From Sarcophilus harrisii (Eukaryota; Chordata; Mammalia; Dasyuromorphia; Dasyuridae), in contig NC_045429.1 of the NCBI RefSeq assembly GCF_902635505.1, forward strand, positions 160,106,997 to 160,170,996: DNA of 64,000 nt, in the 5' to 3' direction. Shown piece after piece: positions 47,401-62,300 of this stretch; positions within the stretch are counted from its first letter, which is position 1, and each line of letters begins with the position of its first letter. A program made the translations under genes and the position numbers. The notes under the pieces are model-generated. The model searched no databases. It was not told where the DNA came from and was given only the letters and a program-made list of their open reading frames with translations.

Positions 47401-50400
47401 TTTCTTTTTTCCAACAAAGGTGACTGTAGTCAAGGATCATAGTATTTTTGTTTGTTTTTAGGATTATAAGATTTAGTGCTGAAAAAGATCTTAGTGACTA
47501 TCTAGTCACAGAACATATGTTGCATGAACTAGTAGAAACCATGTGATAAATGCCTGACCATGAATCTTTTCTACAACATCATGAATAACTTCTGCTTGAA
47601 AACTCAGGGTAAAGGGGAACCCATTATAGCTTAAGGCAACCCTTTCTACTTTGTGACAAAATTGATTGTTGGAATTTTTCTCTTAAATTAAGCCTAAATC
47701 TCTGAAATATATGCTAATCTTAGAAAAGCTGAAGATATTTGTCAGGTTAGGTATGTAGTCAGTTCTTGTTTAGACTCATAGAATTGTAGAAAGGAGAAGA
47801 ATCAAAGGAAGATTTGACCTGCTGTTCTGGAGGAATAATGACAAGAAGCCAGTGGTTGAGATACTTATTTTTCTTCTATTGTCTCTGCCAAAGGATGAAT
47901 GTTTTTGGTTCATAAAGGCTGAAATAAAAAATATCACTCATAGAGTTGGAAGTCAACAATGGGCAGTGAGATAGTAAGAGAGCATCATCTATCCTTGATG
48001 ATCTGGTCAGCAGGACCAGATCAGCTTAAGTTCAAGATCCTTAAAGAACTAGCTAACATTATCACTAGGCTCTTTTCAAGGATTTAAAAGAAAAAGCCAA
48101 AAACTGTGGACAGTAGAAAGGTACTGCAAGATTGTAGAAGGACAAATGCTTCAGTAGAGAAAAAAAAAGGGAGAATATGGAAGTCTGCAAAATGTAGGCT
48201 AGTGAACCACACATGTAGCAGAGATTAATAAACTCTTGTTGACTGAATTACCCAGAACCCAATGTGGTCTCTTTCAGTTACTCTCATGAAGTAAGTAGGA
48301 CTTAAAATATAACAGAGGTTCTCATATGACATGAAGGATCTGTGTCCGTTTTGGGGAATTTTTTTATTTCTGAGCCTTTTTCTTTACTCAAAATCTGGGA
48401 TACATATCAATGACATTGATTATGCAGATAATTGCTAACAGTGATAATTGAAAACATTTATAAAGCTTACTAAGGTTAGCAAAGTCTTTTTCATATGCTA
48501 TCTTATTTGAATTGAGCCTCACAGCAACTGTGAAGTCAGTACTATTATTATCCCCATTTAAAAAATTAGTAAACTGAGAGATTAAATGATTTGTCCAGAT
48601 TCACACAACTAGTAAATATATCTGAGTAAGTATTCCAACCCATTTTTTGCCTGTGTTGAAGTTAAGCCCTTCATTATACCACTTTAGCTGCTTATTGAGT
48701 TATCACCAATTTACCTCAGTCACACAACTATAAAGAAAAAAAAATTACATATCAGAAAAGCCCAGTGGAACTGATAACAGCTTATGGAAACATATGCAAA
48801 ACTGAACAATCCTTCCCTAAAGGTCTTTGTAACTTCAGCATTTATAGTCATATTATCTATCCTAATTTACTATGTAGTTCCTTCTATTTCTTGTAGCTCC
48901 CAGTAGATGGTATGGATTGTGTTTTATCATAATTGCTTCCTTTGACCATCCTGTCTACTGGAGTCACTAGTCTCTTGCTAGAAAGGACATTCCTTTTATT
49001 TATCTATTTTTAAATTGTGGATCTCTTTCTTGTACTAATTTCATAAGTGGAAAATTTTTGAGTTCTACCTATTTTGTTGGAGAAACAGTTTGGCTTGATT
49101 TATAATTCGGGTATCAGGCCAGACTAAATATCTCTACTTTGGCATCTTCCTTCACTAAGGTTCCTTCATATCTTGGGCTTAACATGTTTTTCTGAGAATT
49201 CAGGAATATGTCTTGCCACTCACATTTTCAGATGGGTCTTTAAGATTCTTGGGCCCTCTGAAATCCTTGAAAAATGTGATGTGATTGCTGAGCAGCTGAT
49301 GGAGCTCTGTGGATGTTTACCTTTTCCCAGTCTTTTTAAAAAACCTTTTTTTACTTTTCCTCAAAAGTGTTTCTTATTGTATTTTCAGAATTTTATTCTT
49401 TGGATTACTACTCTTCTTCTGATAAATTCCTTTGGAAAAATTTAGGCCATAGACCCAACTTCCTCATTTTGTACACAGCCTACCCCAGATCACATGGACA
49501 GATAGTGATAGAGTTTGAATTTAAACCCAAATGTTTTGATTCAGAAATCTAAAATTTTTACACAACTGCATAAAATTGTTTATTCCTCCATTTTTAATAA
49601 AGGGAATTAAAATATTTTATGCTTTTCTAAGAAAAAACATAGGTTCCTTTTTAATAGTTTTTTTTTTCTTTTTCTCAGTGTTTCATGGTAGAAAAATAAT
49701 TTCCTCACCCCTATTTTTATATTAAAAATATTTTAATATTTCATTAATCATGTCAACCCATGTATATTATTTAGCTTTTTGTTACTTTTGTTTTTGCTTT
49801 ATCTTGGCTAAAAGAATTGGAAAAGGGAATTTGTATTTATTGATGGGATAGATTCTACTTATTGATAGTAACTGAACAATTATTGATAAATTAACATTTT
49901 TAATTGTTACCAGTTAACATATTGTCAAAAACAACTTAATAAGCAAGTTAAGCTTTTATTAAGGTACAGTAAACAAAGACAAAATTAAATGTTGATGTAT
50001 GTGAAAGCATGTGACTACATGTTAAGATGTATACATATATTTGATGTTTTTGTGTTAAATTTATGCATTATGTTTTTACCTTCTATATGATATAACATAG
50101 TCCCATCTTGGACCTTGTCCAAAAATAACTTAATTATCAGAAATATTGGAGCAATGCTCTGTAACAATTCTTGAAACACAGCTATGGCTTATAGCCAAAT
50201 GCACAACAATAACTTAAAGCACTCAGTCAGTGAAGCAAAGGCCTTAGGATCCATAGTAAATTTCAGATATTTTGACATTTGATTTTAATTGTGTTTTCCT
50301 CTTGTTCATAGTTTCTGAAGACAATGAAGAAAGTGGTATTGATAATGTCCAAGAAACATCAAGCCCAGAAGTTTCAAGTCAGTCCAACACGGGGTTTGAT

Positions 50401-53400
50401 GATACCCTTGTTTTGGGAGTTTATGTCCATCGAACTGATCGACTTAGAACAGATTTTATGATTTCTCATCCAATGGTAAAAATTCATGTGATTGATCAGA
50501 ATACTGGCCTGTATGTCAAGAAAGAGCACAGGTAATTATATTTTCCCAATAGTCCACCCATCAGATTTGAAAGTGGCTCTTTTTGGCCAGCTAAATGGTG
50601 CACTCGATCAAGCACTGACCCTGAAAGCAATTTAAATCCAGCTTGAAAAACTCAATACTCACTATGTGACCCTAGGCAAATTACTTAACCCTACCTACCT
50701 CACCAAAAAGAAAAAGAAGAAAATGGCTACAGTGTTAGACTCATGCATAGCAAAGTTCATATGTTAATGTGCCTCTTAGCTTATTTAATTTTAAATATTC
50801 TTACTCCCAAAATTGCAAACTGCTTTCCAAACTTTTAACTGTAAATGGCAGCACCAAAAAATAAAATTACTTAAGTATTCATAAGAATTTTAAAAAGAAA
50901 CCCCCGCCGAATATATTCTTTTTATAAAAGATATGTGAGAAAGAGAAAACAAGTATGTTAAAGATTAATATATAAGACCATTATACCATTAATTAATAAG
51001 TTCTGAGTTAGTAATTTTGAGGAAAGGCAATAAAGACATACATATACCCTACCTTCAAAGAGTTTACCATCTAGTGTTCTATGTTAGAAATTTTACTTTA
51101 TCAAAATCTAAAGATGGCAGAAGTTTCAATCCTGTGTATCAGGAAGAATTTGATTCTAATATTTTTGGTTTTAAAGTTTTCTCCCATGTAACTAGAGAAG
51201 TTACTTTTTGGCTTTTATTATTGGGAACCAAAATAGTTCTTACCTTGATATCATTATGACCTCTTACCTCTTAATATCATTATCAATTGCTTTATACAGT
51301 TGTCCATCCTTTTCTCTCTCCTTCCCTCCCTCCTTTCCTTCCTGCTTTCCTTCCTCTACTTGTAATGTTTTATATTTTTTCTTTTTTTTTAAATATAGAA
51401 ACCGAGCAGTTTCATCTTTTTATGAACAAGAGAGAGTAGAGAATGTACTTCCTATTATGACCCAGCCTTATGATTTCAAACATTTTAAGTCAAGACTTCC
51501 AGAATGGGAAGAACAAATTGTATTTAATGAACGATTTAGTTATTTCCTCCAAGTATCTGAAGAAAGCCCTAGAGTAATTCTATTTTTTGAGGTATGTTAC
51601 ATTTACTAGATTTTCACTTTATTTTAACAATTTAATATATGCTTTATTACTGATAGATCACATTTAATATGTAATAATTTCTCACTTTAAATGTACAATA
51701 ATTTAAGATTTTGTCAACAATGGCATCTCTGAAATCAGTGTATCAACAAAATACTTATTGAGCACCTATTTATTCTGCACTGTGCTTTTAGATGGAGAAT
51801 AGTGATGGTAAAATACAAAGAGTATATGACATGATTGGAAATTTCAATGTGACAGATTTAGGCATCATGTCAGGGAAAACTTCCTAACAATCAGAAATCT
51901 CCCAGGGTGAAATGGGTCACCACTGAGATAAGATGTTCCTTCTTAACGTAAGTTTTCAGGCAAAAGCTAGATGACCACTTGTCTTATGTGCTGTAGACAG
52001 GATTTTCATTCAAGTATGGAATGAATAGGATGTCTGAGGCTCCAGCCAACTCTGAGATTCTGGGTATTATAATATGATTCTTGTCATGATGGAATTTACA
52101 GTATAATGAGAATCATTCAAAATTCAAAATCAGTAATTGCAAGACAATCTTGAATTGTTAAATGATATGATTAGATTATAGGTTTATGAGGAGTTAAAAG
52201 AAATCACTGTAAATTGAAATAAGTGCAAGAAACTTTATAGGGAAAGTGGTCTTTGACAATGAGCCTAAATGGATATGTAGAATATCGAGAAGAACAGAGA
52301 GGGAGGCTATTCTTTGTTGGGTTTGGGAGGAATGAGAGCATTATGTATTCAGGGAGAGAAGAAGAAACTGACCTAATGGCAGTTCATGGTTTATGTTTAA
52401 TATAGAATCAGAATCAAAAGGGATTTTAGATATTATATACTCTAGGTTATTCAACACCATCCTGACATTTAGACATCTGTTCTGTGCTTAGATGATAGTG
52501 AACATAGTGGTAGAGAACTCATTTAAGAAGTGAGTTGTCCCATTTTCAGACAATTTTAATTATTAGGAACCTCTCTGTATTGAGTCCACATTTTCCTCTT
52601 AGCTTGCACTCTCTCTGTACTCTGTGATCCAGCTATATTGCTCTAATTGCTGATCCTTACAGACATCTTCATCTTCCATCACATCCACATCACATCTATT
52701 TCTCTTTGTCTCCTCTTCCTTGAGAGGTGAATCTAGGAAATTCATTGAGTTTAACCTCCTCTTTTTTCTTATGAGGAAACTAAGTCATTTGATTTGCTCA
52801 GAGAACATGCCAATCTGTTAGTTTTTTTGTTTGTTTGTTTGTTTCTACACAATTCTCTTAAGAAACTTTAGCTAGCAGGTCAGGATAATTGGGAATATGC
52901 ACTATCTACCAAGGCAGATTCCCTGAGAGGCTATAACTAATCCTTGACAGAAAAATCAGTTTCATAATTCTAGAGCTGAACGGGTGCTCAGAGGCATCTG
53001 CTCCAACCCCTTAATGTTACAGATAAGATGATCATCTTTCTAAAAGTGATCAGAAAATAAAAGTTCATTATAATACTACTTCTATTAGTAGCCAATAGAT
53101 ATGTAGTGCTTTAAGTTTGCAAATTGCTTTACTAATATTATCTCATTTGAGTCCCACAATTACTATATAAGGCCCATGTTGCAGATAAGGAAACTAAGGC
53201 TGAGAGATTCTGACATCTTTCAACTTATGTCAGCCACAGTATTTGAATCTGTATTTCTGATTACAAATCTAGAGCTCTATTCTTTCATAGATATATAGAA
53301 TTAAAGTTGAAAGCTATTTATCCATACATTTTAATTTTAAAATTAAAAACTAAGGGACTTGAGGGTTGTGACATCCCCAGTGTCATATGGTGTGTATGTA

Positions 53401-56257
53401 TACCAAATAACATTGGTTTCTGTCTTTAGAAATTTCTCTGGATAAATGGATTATTTTATGGAATATATCTTAATTTTAATTTTTCTTAGACTAGTCTCTT
53501 AATACTCATCTCAATTCAATGCAACATTATTAATTATGTATATATATATATATATATAATATAATATAATATAGTAGAGGGGATGCTGGTCTTGGAGCCA
53601 GAAAGACTGGTTTTCAAGTACTGCCTCTGGTACTGACTGTGACTGGGTAAGTCAGTTAAATTCTTGTGCTTTAAGTGACTCTCGAAGGCTTCAAAGAAAG
53701 TTTTAACTTATACTTGTAGGAGTTTTCTCATCTGGAACTTTCCCATACCGTTGAAATCATAGACCAGGCCCTATTTATGTGGTTTCTGTGTAAGATACTA
53801 TTCTGGATATTGGAATTAGAAAGACAAACAGGAAGAAAAAGAACAGATCCTGTCCTCAAGAAGCTTAGAGTGTACTGTTATATTGGCATTCTATAATCAC
53901 TTTATTTTAGGACTTATGAAAGTCAAGTATAAATATAATAATAAAATATTTATTATTTTCATCTGAAAGTAATAGTTTTTTATTGGATTTGTTAGGTTGT
54001 TCTATTTTTAATTAAGTTTAACTTTATAAAACATGATTTATAGAAGTTTATAATTGGACTACAAATAATTATTTCTATTATGGAGGGCTACATTTTAATT
54101 CCAGAGTTAATTCTTGGATATATATATATCTATAAAATTTGTCTAGATTTAAAAACGGATCAAATGGGTTCTACTTAATGCAGACTAGTCTGATAAAGTG
54201 TCCACAACTGTAGAGAAAAACAATTCAAGATTTAGAAAAATAATAAAGCTTATTAAAAGAAATTTTTATATAGTCAAACAGAACATAGTAGTTTGTTAAA
54301 AGTTAAAGAATATTTTCGTTGAATTCAGAAGATACATGTTTTATTTTTTTATTCAGGAAAATGGTTTTATTTTAATTGACTTTTATAGCTTTAGTTAAGG
54401 CCTTTTTTGTATACCCTGAGAGTTTACAAAATTTAAAGTGCTTGCCTTTATTTTTTATTTATTTTTTGGTAAATTAACATCTTTTAAAATGTAGCAATAT
54501 ATTTGGCATAGTTTCTGAGGAAGGGGAAATATTTGCTGTTCAATTATCTCTCCAGTTAGTGCTTTCCAACCATTGTTTTCCTCACTTAGCCATTATTCTC
54601 AATTTTGTATTTTTTCCTAGTGGTACAATAGTGATTTCTTATTTTTCCTTCATTAAAACTTGGGTAAATTAAAGTAAAAATATAAGCCTGGAAGGGATAG
54701 ATTTATTTCTATTTCGAGAAAGGGCAGCTAGGTACTGCAGTGGATAGAGTGTTGGGGATAGAGTTAGAAAGACATCTTCCTGAATTCAAATCTGTTCTCA
54801 AACACTTATTAGCTTATTAGAAATTGATTAGTAAGCTTTTCATTTATCCTTTCCAGTGTATACTTAGAAGTAAATGATTTTATTTGGCAGTCATACTGAT
54901 TACTAAAATTTCCTATTTTTGCATGAGGAATTAAAGAATAGCTTCCCAAAAAGAAAATAAGTGATGAAAAATTCCATGTTAAAAAATAAGTTATTTTATT
55001 GTTAGTGGAGTTGTGAATTGATCCAACCATTCTGGTAAGCAATTTGGAATTAAACCCAAAGGGCTACCCTTTGATCCAGCAGTGTGTCTATTGAGCCTGT
55101 ATCCCAAAGAGATCTTAAAAGAGGGAAAGGGATCCATATGTGCAAAAATGTTTGGGGCAGCCCTTTTTAAGAGTGGCAAGAAACTGGAAACTGAGTGGAG
55201 GTCCATCAGTTGGAGAATGGCTGAATAAGTTATAGTATATGAATGGTATGGAATATTATTGTTCTATAAGAAATGATCATTAGGATGGTTTTAGAGAGGC
55301 CTAGAGAGATTTATATGAATTGATGCTAAGTGAAATGAGCAGAACTAGGAAATCATTGTACACAGCAATAGCAAAATTATATGATGATCAGTTCTGAGGG
55401 ACATGGCTCTTTTTAACAGTGAAGTGATTCAGATCAGTTCCAGTGAACTGGTGATGGAGAGAGCCATCTGCACACAGAGAGAGGACTGTGGGGAACACAA
55501 CATAGCATTTTCACCTTTTTGTTATTGTTTGCTTGGTTTTTGTCCTTTCTTATTTTATTTTCCTTTTTGATCTGATTTTTCTTATGCAACATGAAAAACA
55601 TGAAAATATGTATAGAAGAATTGCACATGTTTAACATATATTGAATTACTTGCTGACTAGGGAGGAGGTGGAGAAAAGGGAACGGGAAATTTTGGAATGG
55701 AAAGTTTTTCAGGGATGAATGTTGAAAACTATCTTTGCATATATTTTGGAGAAAAAAGCTATTACTTAAAGAAAATAAAAAGCTACTATTTTAAAAAATT
55801 AATTATTTGTTGTTAGAATGACTGAGGTGAAATGCCAATAAGATAATATATATTTTTCCTAGGTTCAAACTACTTAGATATTGATTTAAGTTTGTGTCTG
55901 ATATATATAGATATTAAGTAGAACAGTATTAGGATTTTGCTTTCAGCTAAAAAGTATTTACAGTTAGAACATTAATAGCTCAATAAGAATTAATATGTCT
56001 TTGAATTAAATATTTACAGATTCTTGATTTCTTAAGCATGGATGAAGCCAAAGCCAACTCTGAGGTTCAAGTCCAGGAAAGTGGTTTTCGCAAAATTGCA
56101 TGGGCATTTCTCAAGGTAATTTTAAAAATATTCTAAAGATTTATAATCTTCCTTCATATTTCATGAAGCTCTTTACGAAGATCTCACAGAAGGAAAGTCT
56201 GAAGCTCAATTTGAACTCACTTTTTACTGGCGCCAGACCCAGCTCTCCCTCTCCATA

Positions 56258-56304
<47 letters not shown>

Positions 56305-59300
56305 GTCTCGGTCTCTGGCAGATCATTGGCCTGGGCTACCATACTCTGTCTTCCTTATCTTTCTTGATAACACTTTTTCCTGGTTTCACTCCCTGTCTGA
56401 TTTTACTTAATCAGTATCTTTTCCTAAATTAATAACTACCTTCTTCTCTCTTAGAGCATATCTGATCTTTTATTTTTGAGGTTTATACTCTCCCATGGCG
56501 AACTTATAAATTACTATCTGTTCAATTCACTCACATATCTGTATGCTCAAGTCTTAACCTTCTTTCCGTGTGACTAATATTCCTTGATTTTCACTCATCA
56601 TCTTAAATTCAACATACCTGACATGGAACTCATGTTTTACCCCCTAAATTCACTTGTTATACAAACTTTACCCTTTCTCTTTTGGGCACAGTTGATTCCC
56701 CCATCCCCTTTTTCCTAATCCCAGAGCCCACCAAAGAGAGATAGGTAGATGGTTGATGGATAAATAGATAAAAATACACATAAACTCCTCCTTTTCTTTA
56801 ACCTCTAACCAGCTGCCAATTCTTGTCAAGTATACCTTTGTATCTGCTCTTTAACCTCAAGACTTAGTGACCCTGATTATACTATCTTTTTTCTAGTCCA
56901 TCTTCCACCTAACTGCCAAAATAATCTTCAGAGGTTTAGACCAACCATGTCATTCATCTGCTTTAAAAAAAATCCTTCAGTTGTTTCCTTTTGCTTCTAT
57001 TTTTCCAGTCTTATTTCATACTAATTTATATTGGAGAAACTTCTAGGGGGCACAGTTGAGATGGCACAGTAGTAGAAACATTACATCTGAGTTCTCCCAA
57101 CACATCCCTCTAAGCAACTGTAAAGCAGTGTCTCAAATTGAGTTAGAAACAACACAGCCAACAAAAGGTCAGAGTGAGGCATTTTTCCAACTCAGAAAAA
57201 CGGGAAATCAGGAGAGATCTGTGACTATAGGGTGGAGATTGGCCTTGATAAATGAGTTAGAAACCAAGGGTCATATAATAAATAAATTAGCAGAGAATGT
57301 AAAAATGTATCTCCCATATCTATAGATAAGGGAAAAGTTGATGAGTGAGATAAATAAGATCATGGATAGTAAAACATGCTTTTAATTACATGAAATTAAA
57401 ATTGTTTTGCACCCCCCAAAAAAACAGCCAAAATGAGAAGTAGGAAACTGGAAACTAGAGAAACAATTTTATACCAAATTTCTTTGATAAGTGCCTCATT
57501 TCTCAGTTATATAAAGAATGAGTCAAATATATAAAAATATGAGCCAAACCCCAGTTAATAAATGTTTAAAAAATATGAACTGGCAGTTTTCAGAAGAAAT
57601 CAAAGCTATCAATTGTCACCAAATTGATTAGGGTACTGCAAATTATCTGAGATACCATCTCACACTTATCAGATTGGCTAGCATGACAGAAAAGGAAAAG
57701 GACAAATACTGGAGGAAATGTGAAAAAATACAGTCACTTATATGCTGTTAGTGGAGTTGTAAACTGGTCTAATCATCTCCAGTAACAATTTAGAACTTTT
57801 CCCAAAAGGCAATAAAACTGCATATTCACTTTGATCTAGACATACTACTATTAGTTCTGTATCCCAAAGAAAACCATAATAAAAGGGAAAAGGATCTACA
57901 TCATGTTGTTGTTCAGTCATTTCTGTTTTATCCAACCCCATTTGGAATTTTCTTGGCTAAGATATTAGAGTTGTTTGCATTTCTTCTCCAGCTCATTTTA
58001 TAGATGAGGAAACTAAGGAAAACAGGTGAAGTGACTTGCCCAGAATCCCACAGCTAGGAAGTGTCTAAGGCTGGATTTGAACTCAAGTCTTCCTCACTCC
58101 AGTTGTAGCAGTACTTTTTGAGGTAACAAAGAAATGAAAATTGCAAGGATGCTCATCACTTGGGAATGGCTAAACAAGTTGTGGTATATAATTATGATGG
58201 GATACTCTTGTGCTATAAGAAATGGCTATCCTGATGGTTTCAAAAATACCTGGGAAAACTTCTAAGAACTGACGTAAAATGAAGTGAGCAGAATTAGGAG
58301 AACGTTATATACAATAACAGCAATATTGTAATGTTGATCAATTGTGAATGACTTAGCTATTCTGATTAAGACAGTGATCCAAGTCAATTCCAGAAGACCT
58401 GAACAATGAAAAAAATACTCCCCCCCTCCAGAGAGAGAACTAATGAACTCTAGTTTTATCTAGTATGTCTTCCCTTTCTAATCCTGTTGGTGGCTGTTAA
58501 TATTGTTGTTCAGTTGTTTTCAGTCCTATCTGACTCTTTGTAATCCTATTTGGGGTTTTCTTCGCAAAGACACTGGAGGCCAAATTATAACTAAAAAGAT
58601 GAGAATTCCTGACTCCAGGTGCAGCATTCTCTCTACTGTACCATCTGGATGCCTGGTGGCTTTTAATACCTGAACTCTTTCTTTCTGGCTACTTGAATTA
58701 CTTTTTTCTTTAACTTGAAAGTTCTGGATTTTTACTCCAAAGTTCCTGGGAACTTTAATGATGGGTTTTTGTGGCACTAATGACTGATTTCACTAAGTGA
58801 CTACATATTCTCTTTGTCCTTTGTCCTAGTTGTATAGATAGGAAAGTTGCATTCAGGTTTTGAAATATGGTAGTTAGACTTTATATGATTAAGGTTTTCA
58901 GTTTGTCCACCAGTTCTTAGATCATGTCTCCTTGACCACTTTTCCAAATCAGTTGCTTCTGATAAGAGATGGTCTTACTTTTTCTGATTTTACTGAAATC
59001 ATTTGATTTTGTTTCAGTTTTTCTTGTTTACAGTCACCTGTTTCTGCCTTGTCCAATATGATTTTTCAAAGCATATATTATGTTCAAAGCATATGTTTCA
59101 AAGTGTGTTTTTATAGTTTCCCTACAAAACTGTTTATATTGTTCCCATTTTTTCCATTCTGGATCTTTCATTTCCTTTCTAATTTGTCTAGAACTTTCTT
59201 TTCACATATATGATCATGAAAAAACATCAATTTTGCCTCATTTCTTTCAGGATTTCTAGCAGACCTTGGGGCAACTCTATGATTTTATTTGTGGTTATGG

Positions 59301-62300
59301 ATTTGGAATTACTTTCTTTTTCTGGCTCTATGTCCAAGAATTTGGCTGTAGATTATTTCTTTATCATTGGTAGGGGTTTTTATGCTTACTTTTTTTTTTT
59401 TTTTTTTGCTGAGCCAATTGGGGTTGAGTGACAGAGTAATACAGCCAGGAAGTGTTAAGTGTCTGAGGTCAGATTTGAACTCAGGTTCTCCTGACTTCAG
59501 GTCTGGTGCTCTATCCACTGTGCCACCTAGGTATCCCATGCTTACTCATTTTCTTAACTTAATTAGCACTTTGGTGTGGAGATAGGTTCTGTGTACTTGG
59601 GATAAATTGTGGGCCTTCTTTGGTACTGGTCTGTGCTAATTTGACTCTATATCTTAAATACCTCAGGAGTGAATGACTAGCATTCTTCAATGATGTAGTA
59701 TGCTAGATAGCTCCAGCAGGAGGAGTGTGGGATAGTCTGAACCAGTGAGCCCACTGATCATTTGATGCCCTTTCAATTTGGGACTAGTTTGATGTCAGAT
59801 ATACACCTACAGACTTAAGATATCCTTAGCTAGACTACAGACTGGCCTTTAGCCTTTCTGCCTATAGTTTCAAACTCTAGCTTTCTCTGGCTTGGTGCTG
59901 GTCTCTGAATTAGGCAGCTTCCATAAACTGTTTTCAGGCCAGTCTTTTCTGTGTGGATCCCTTCCCTATTACCTAAGTTTTTAGCTGTCTTTTTGTACAG
60001 ATCTGAGCTGGCAAAATGCATTACTTTTTCTTTGGAATTTTTGACCATTCTTTGATTATTCCTCAACCCTGTGCTCTATTTTTATTCTTGTTAAAAACTG
60101 TTGTAAGAGCTATACTTTTCTGTTTTTACTCACTTTTGCATATTGAGGATGACTCCACCTTTTCAATTCAATTAATTCAATAATTAATTCTCTCTTTTAT
60201 ACCTCACCATCTTTTGCTCATTCCCATTTTTTTAGCGTACACTGAACCCGATTCCCTTTGAATAGCTACATCCCTGGCCACTTTTTTCACTACTGATTGG
60301 AATGCTTCTTGCTTTCCACTGCCATTTCCAGATTCTCCTTCTATCAACACCACTAAGCAATCAATTATTTTATGAAATTCACTCAGTTAAATTTGCGATC
60401 CTTTTGGAATACACGGGAGAGCTATTGGAATACATGGGAACCACCCGATAGTGGCTGCTGGAGATCTAACCCAGAATGGATCTCCACTTGTGAGATGATG
60501 ATACAAGGAGACTGAGAATTAGTTGCTGTTCTCTAACCTCTTCCTGAGAGGCTGTTGTATTTTCTGACCTCTCTCCTTTTCCCTCTGCCTCCAATTTATC
60601 TCATTCCCAGTCTGCAATACCTGTGTCAGCAAAGGCTGCCCTGCAACTCCTTATGATCCACAGCTGTGGAGGCTCTCCCTTAATACCACCCAATCAAGAT
60701 TCCTATAGCTCTTTATCTACTGATTCCCGGGATACTGTCTATCCTTTCAAAATGACTTCAGCCTTCATCTCTAAAGCAAATCCTTCCTTCATACTAAGTG
60801 TCTTCAGCATGCATATGATGTTTCCTCAAATATTCTAACTTCATAATTTTCTAATCTGGTCATTTCCCATGCCTTGCTCCTTTCTTCACCTCAGCTATAT
60901 ATGAGGGTCATATCCTTGCCAACCCTTACAAATGAAACATGTTCAAGAACTCTGAAATTTTTTTTATCTAATCTTTTTTTAGATCTATTTCTGTGTCTTA
61001 GTTCTCTCAAAACTACTTCTTATCCACACCATGATCTTTTATCTCTCTGGACATATCTTTTATGTAGCAACATATGTATGTATTAATCCTTCTGTATTAG
61101 ATTGCAAGTCTCTTGATAGGGACATTTTTATTTTTGATTTTTTGTTGTTGTTTGTGTTCCTAGCAATTAGTACATTGCTTGGCATGTAAATTTTTTTTTT
61201 TTAACAAATCCATGCTAATTGATTGTTTGACTAATTTGTTAGGAGTTGTGCAGTAATGGGATCAAAGATACAGTTAGAGAATTTAGCATTATGGAACAGT
61301 AGGTACTTCTCTTCAACTTTGACAAACTAACATTTAAACCGTTACCTTGTTTTTCTGTTATGAAGTCAGGAAGGTTATGTTTTATTTAGAGCAGTAGTCC
61401 TTTTTTTGTGTTGTGATATTGCCATCTTGTGGCATTTTTGGACATTTCCATAAAAGTTCTTTTAAGAGTTCAAGGCTATGTTATAAATTGCATATGAGGA
61501 ATGTTATTTTATTTTATCACATTTATATATTTTTGTGGATTATTAAATAAGCTAGAGGAGGAAGTGGCAAATCACTTCAGTACTTTTGCCCAGAAAACTT
61601 CAAATGAGACCACTGATTTAGACAGTGAACTGTCTAGCTGACAGCTAAAGTCTAGAAATTCATTTCCATCTGGACATTATATTTTCCTCCTAAGCAGTAT
61701 AAATACTGAACTCTTATTCCAACACATTGACTGTGGTGCAGAAGTGACCTTGTATCTTCAAGGGTTATATCAGCAGAGAACAAACTCTTGCAGATCCTAA
61801 TGAGCTGAAAAGCATACTCCTGACAATGAATTATTATCTAATAACCATCTTAATATGAAAAGGTTTATTACCAGAAGATAGCTTCCAGGGTATTATATTT
61901 TTAATTATATTAAGGCATGTAACTATATATGATGATAATATAATCATAACGGATGGAGTTAGTACTCACACTATTGAAATGGACTTTTTGAATTATCCAG
62001 GTGTAGTCAGTATACCAGTAAATTTATTCAGCCATTCTCCAATTGATGGGCATCCACTCAGTTTCCAGTTTTTGGCCACTACAAAGAAGGCTGCCACAAA
62101 CATTCTTGCACATACAGGCCCCTTTCCCTTCTTTAAAATCTCTTTGGGATATAAGCCGGTGAACACAGCTAAACAATCTAAAAATAATTTGCCCTAGAAG
62201 GGCTTTTAACTAAATATATAAGAATCCAAGATGATCTTAAGAAGTTTTCTACTTTTGGAACTTACAAAGAAAGCTGATGGTTGATTTGCTAGTGATTTGG

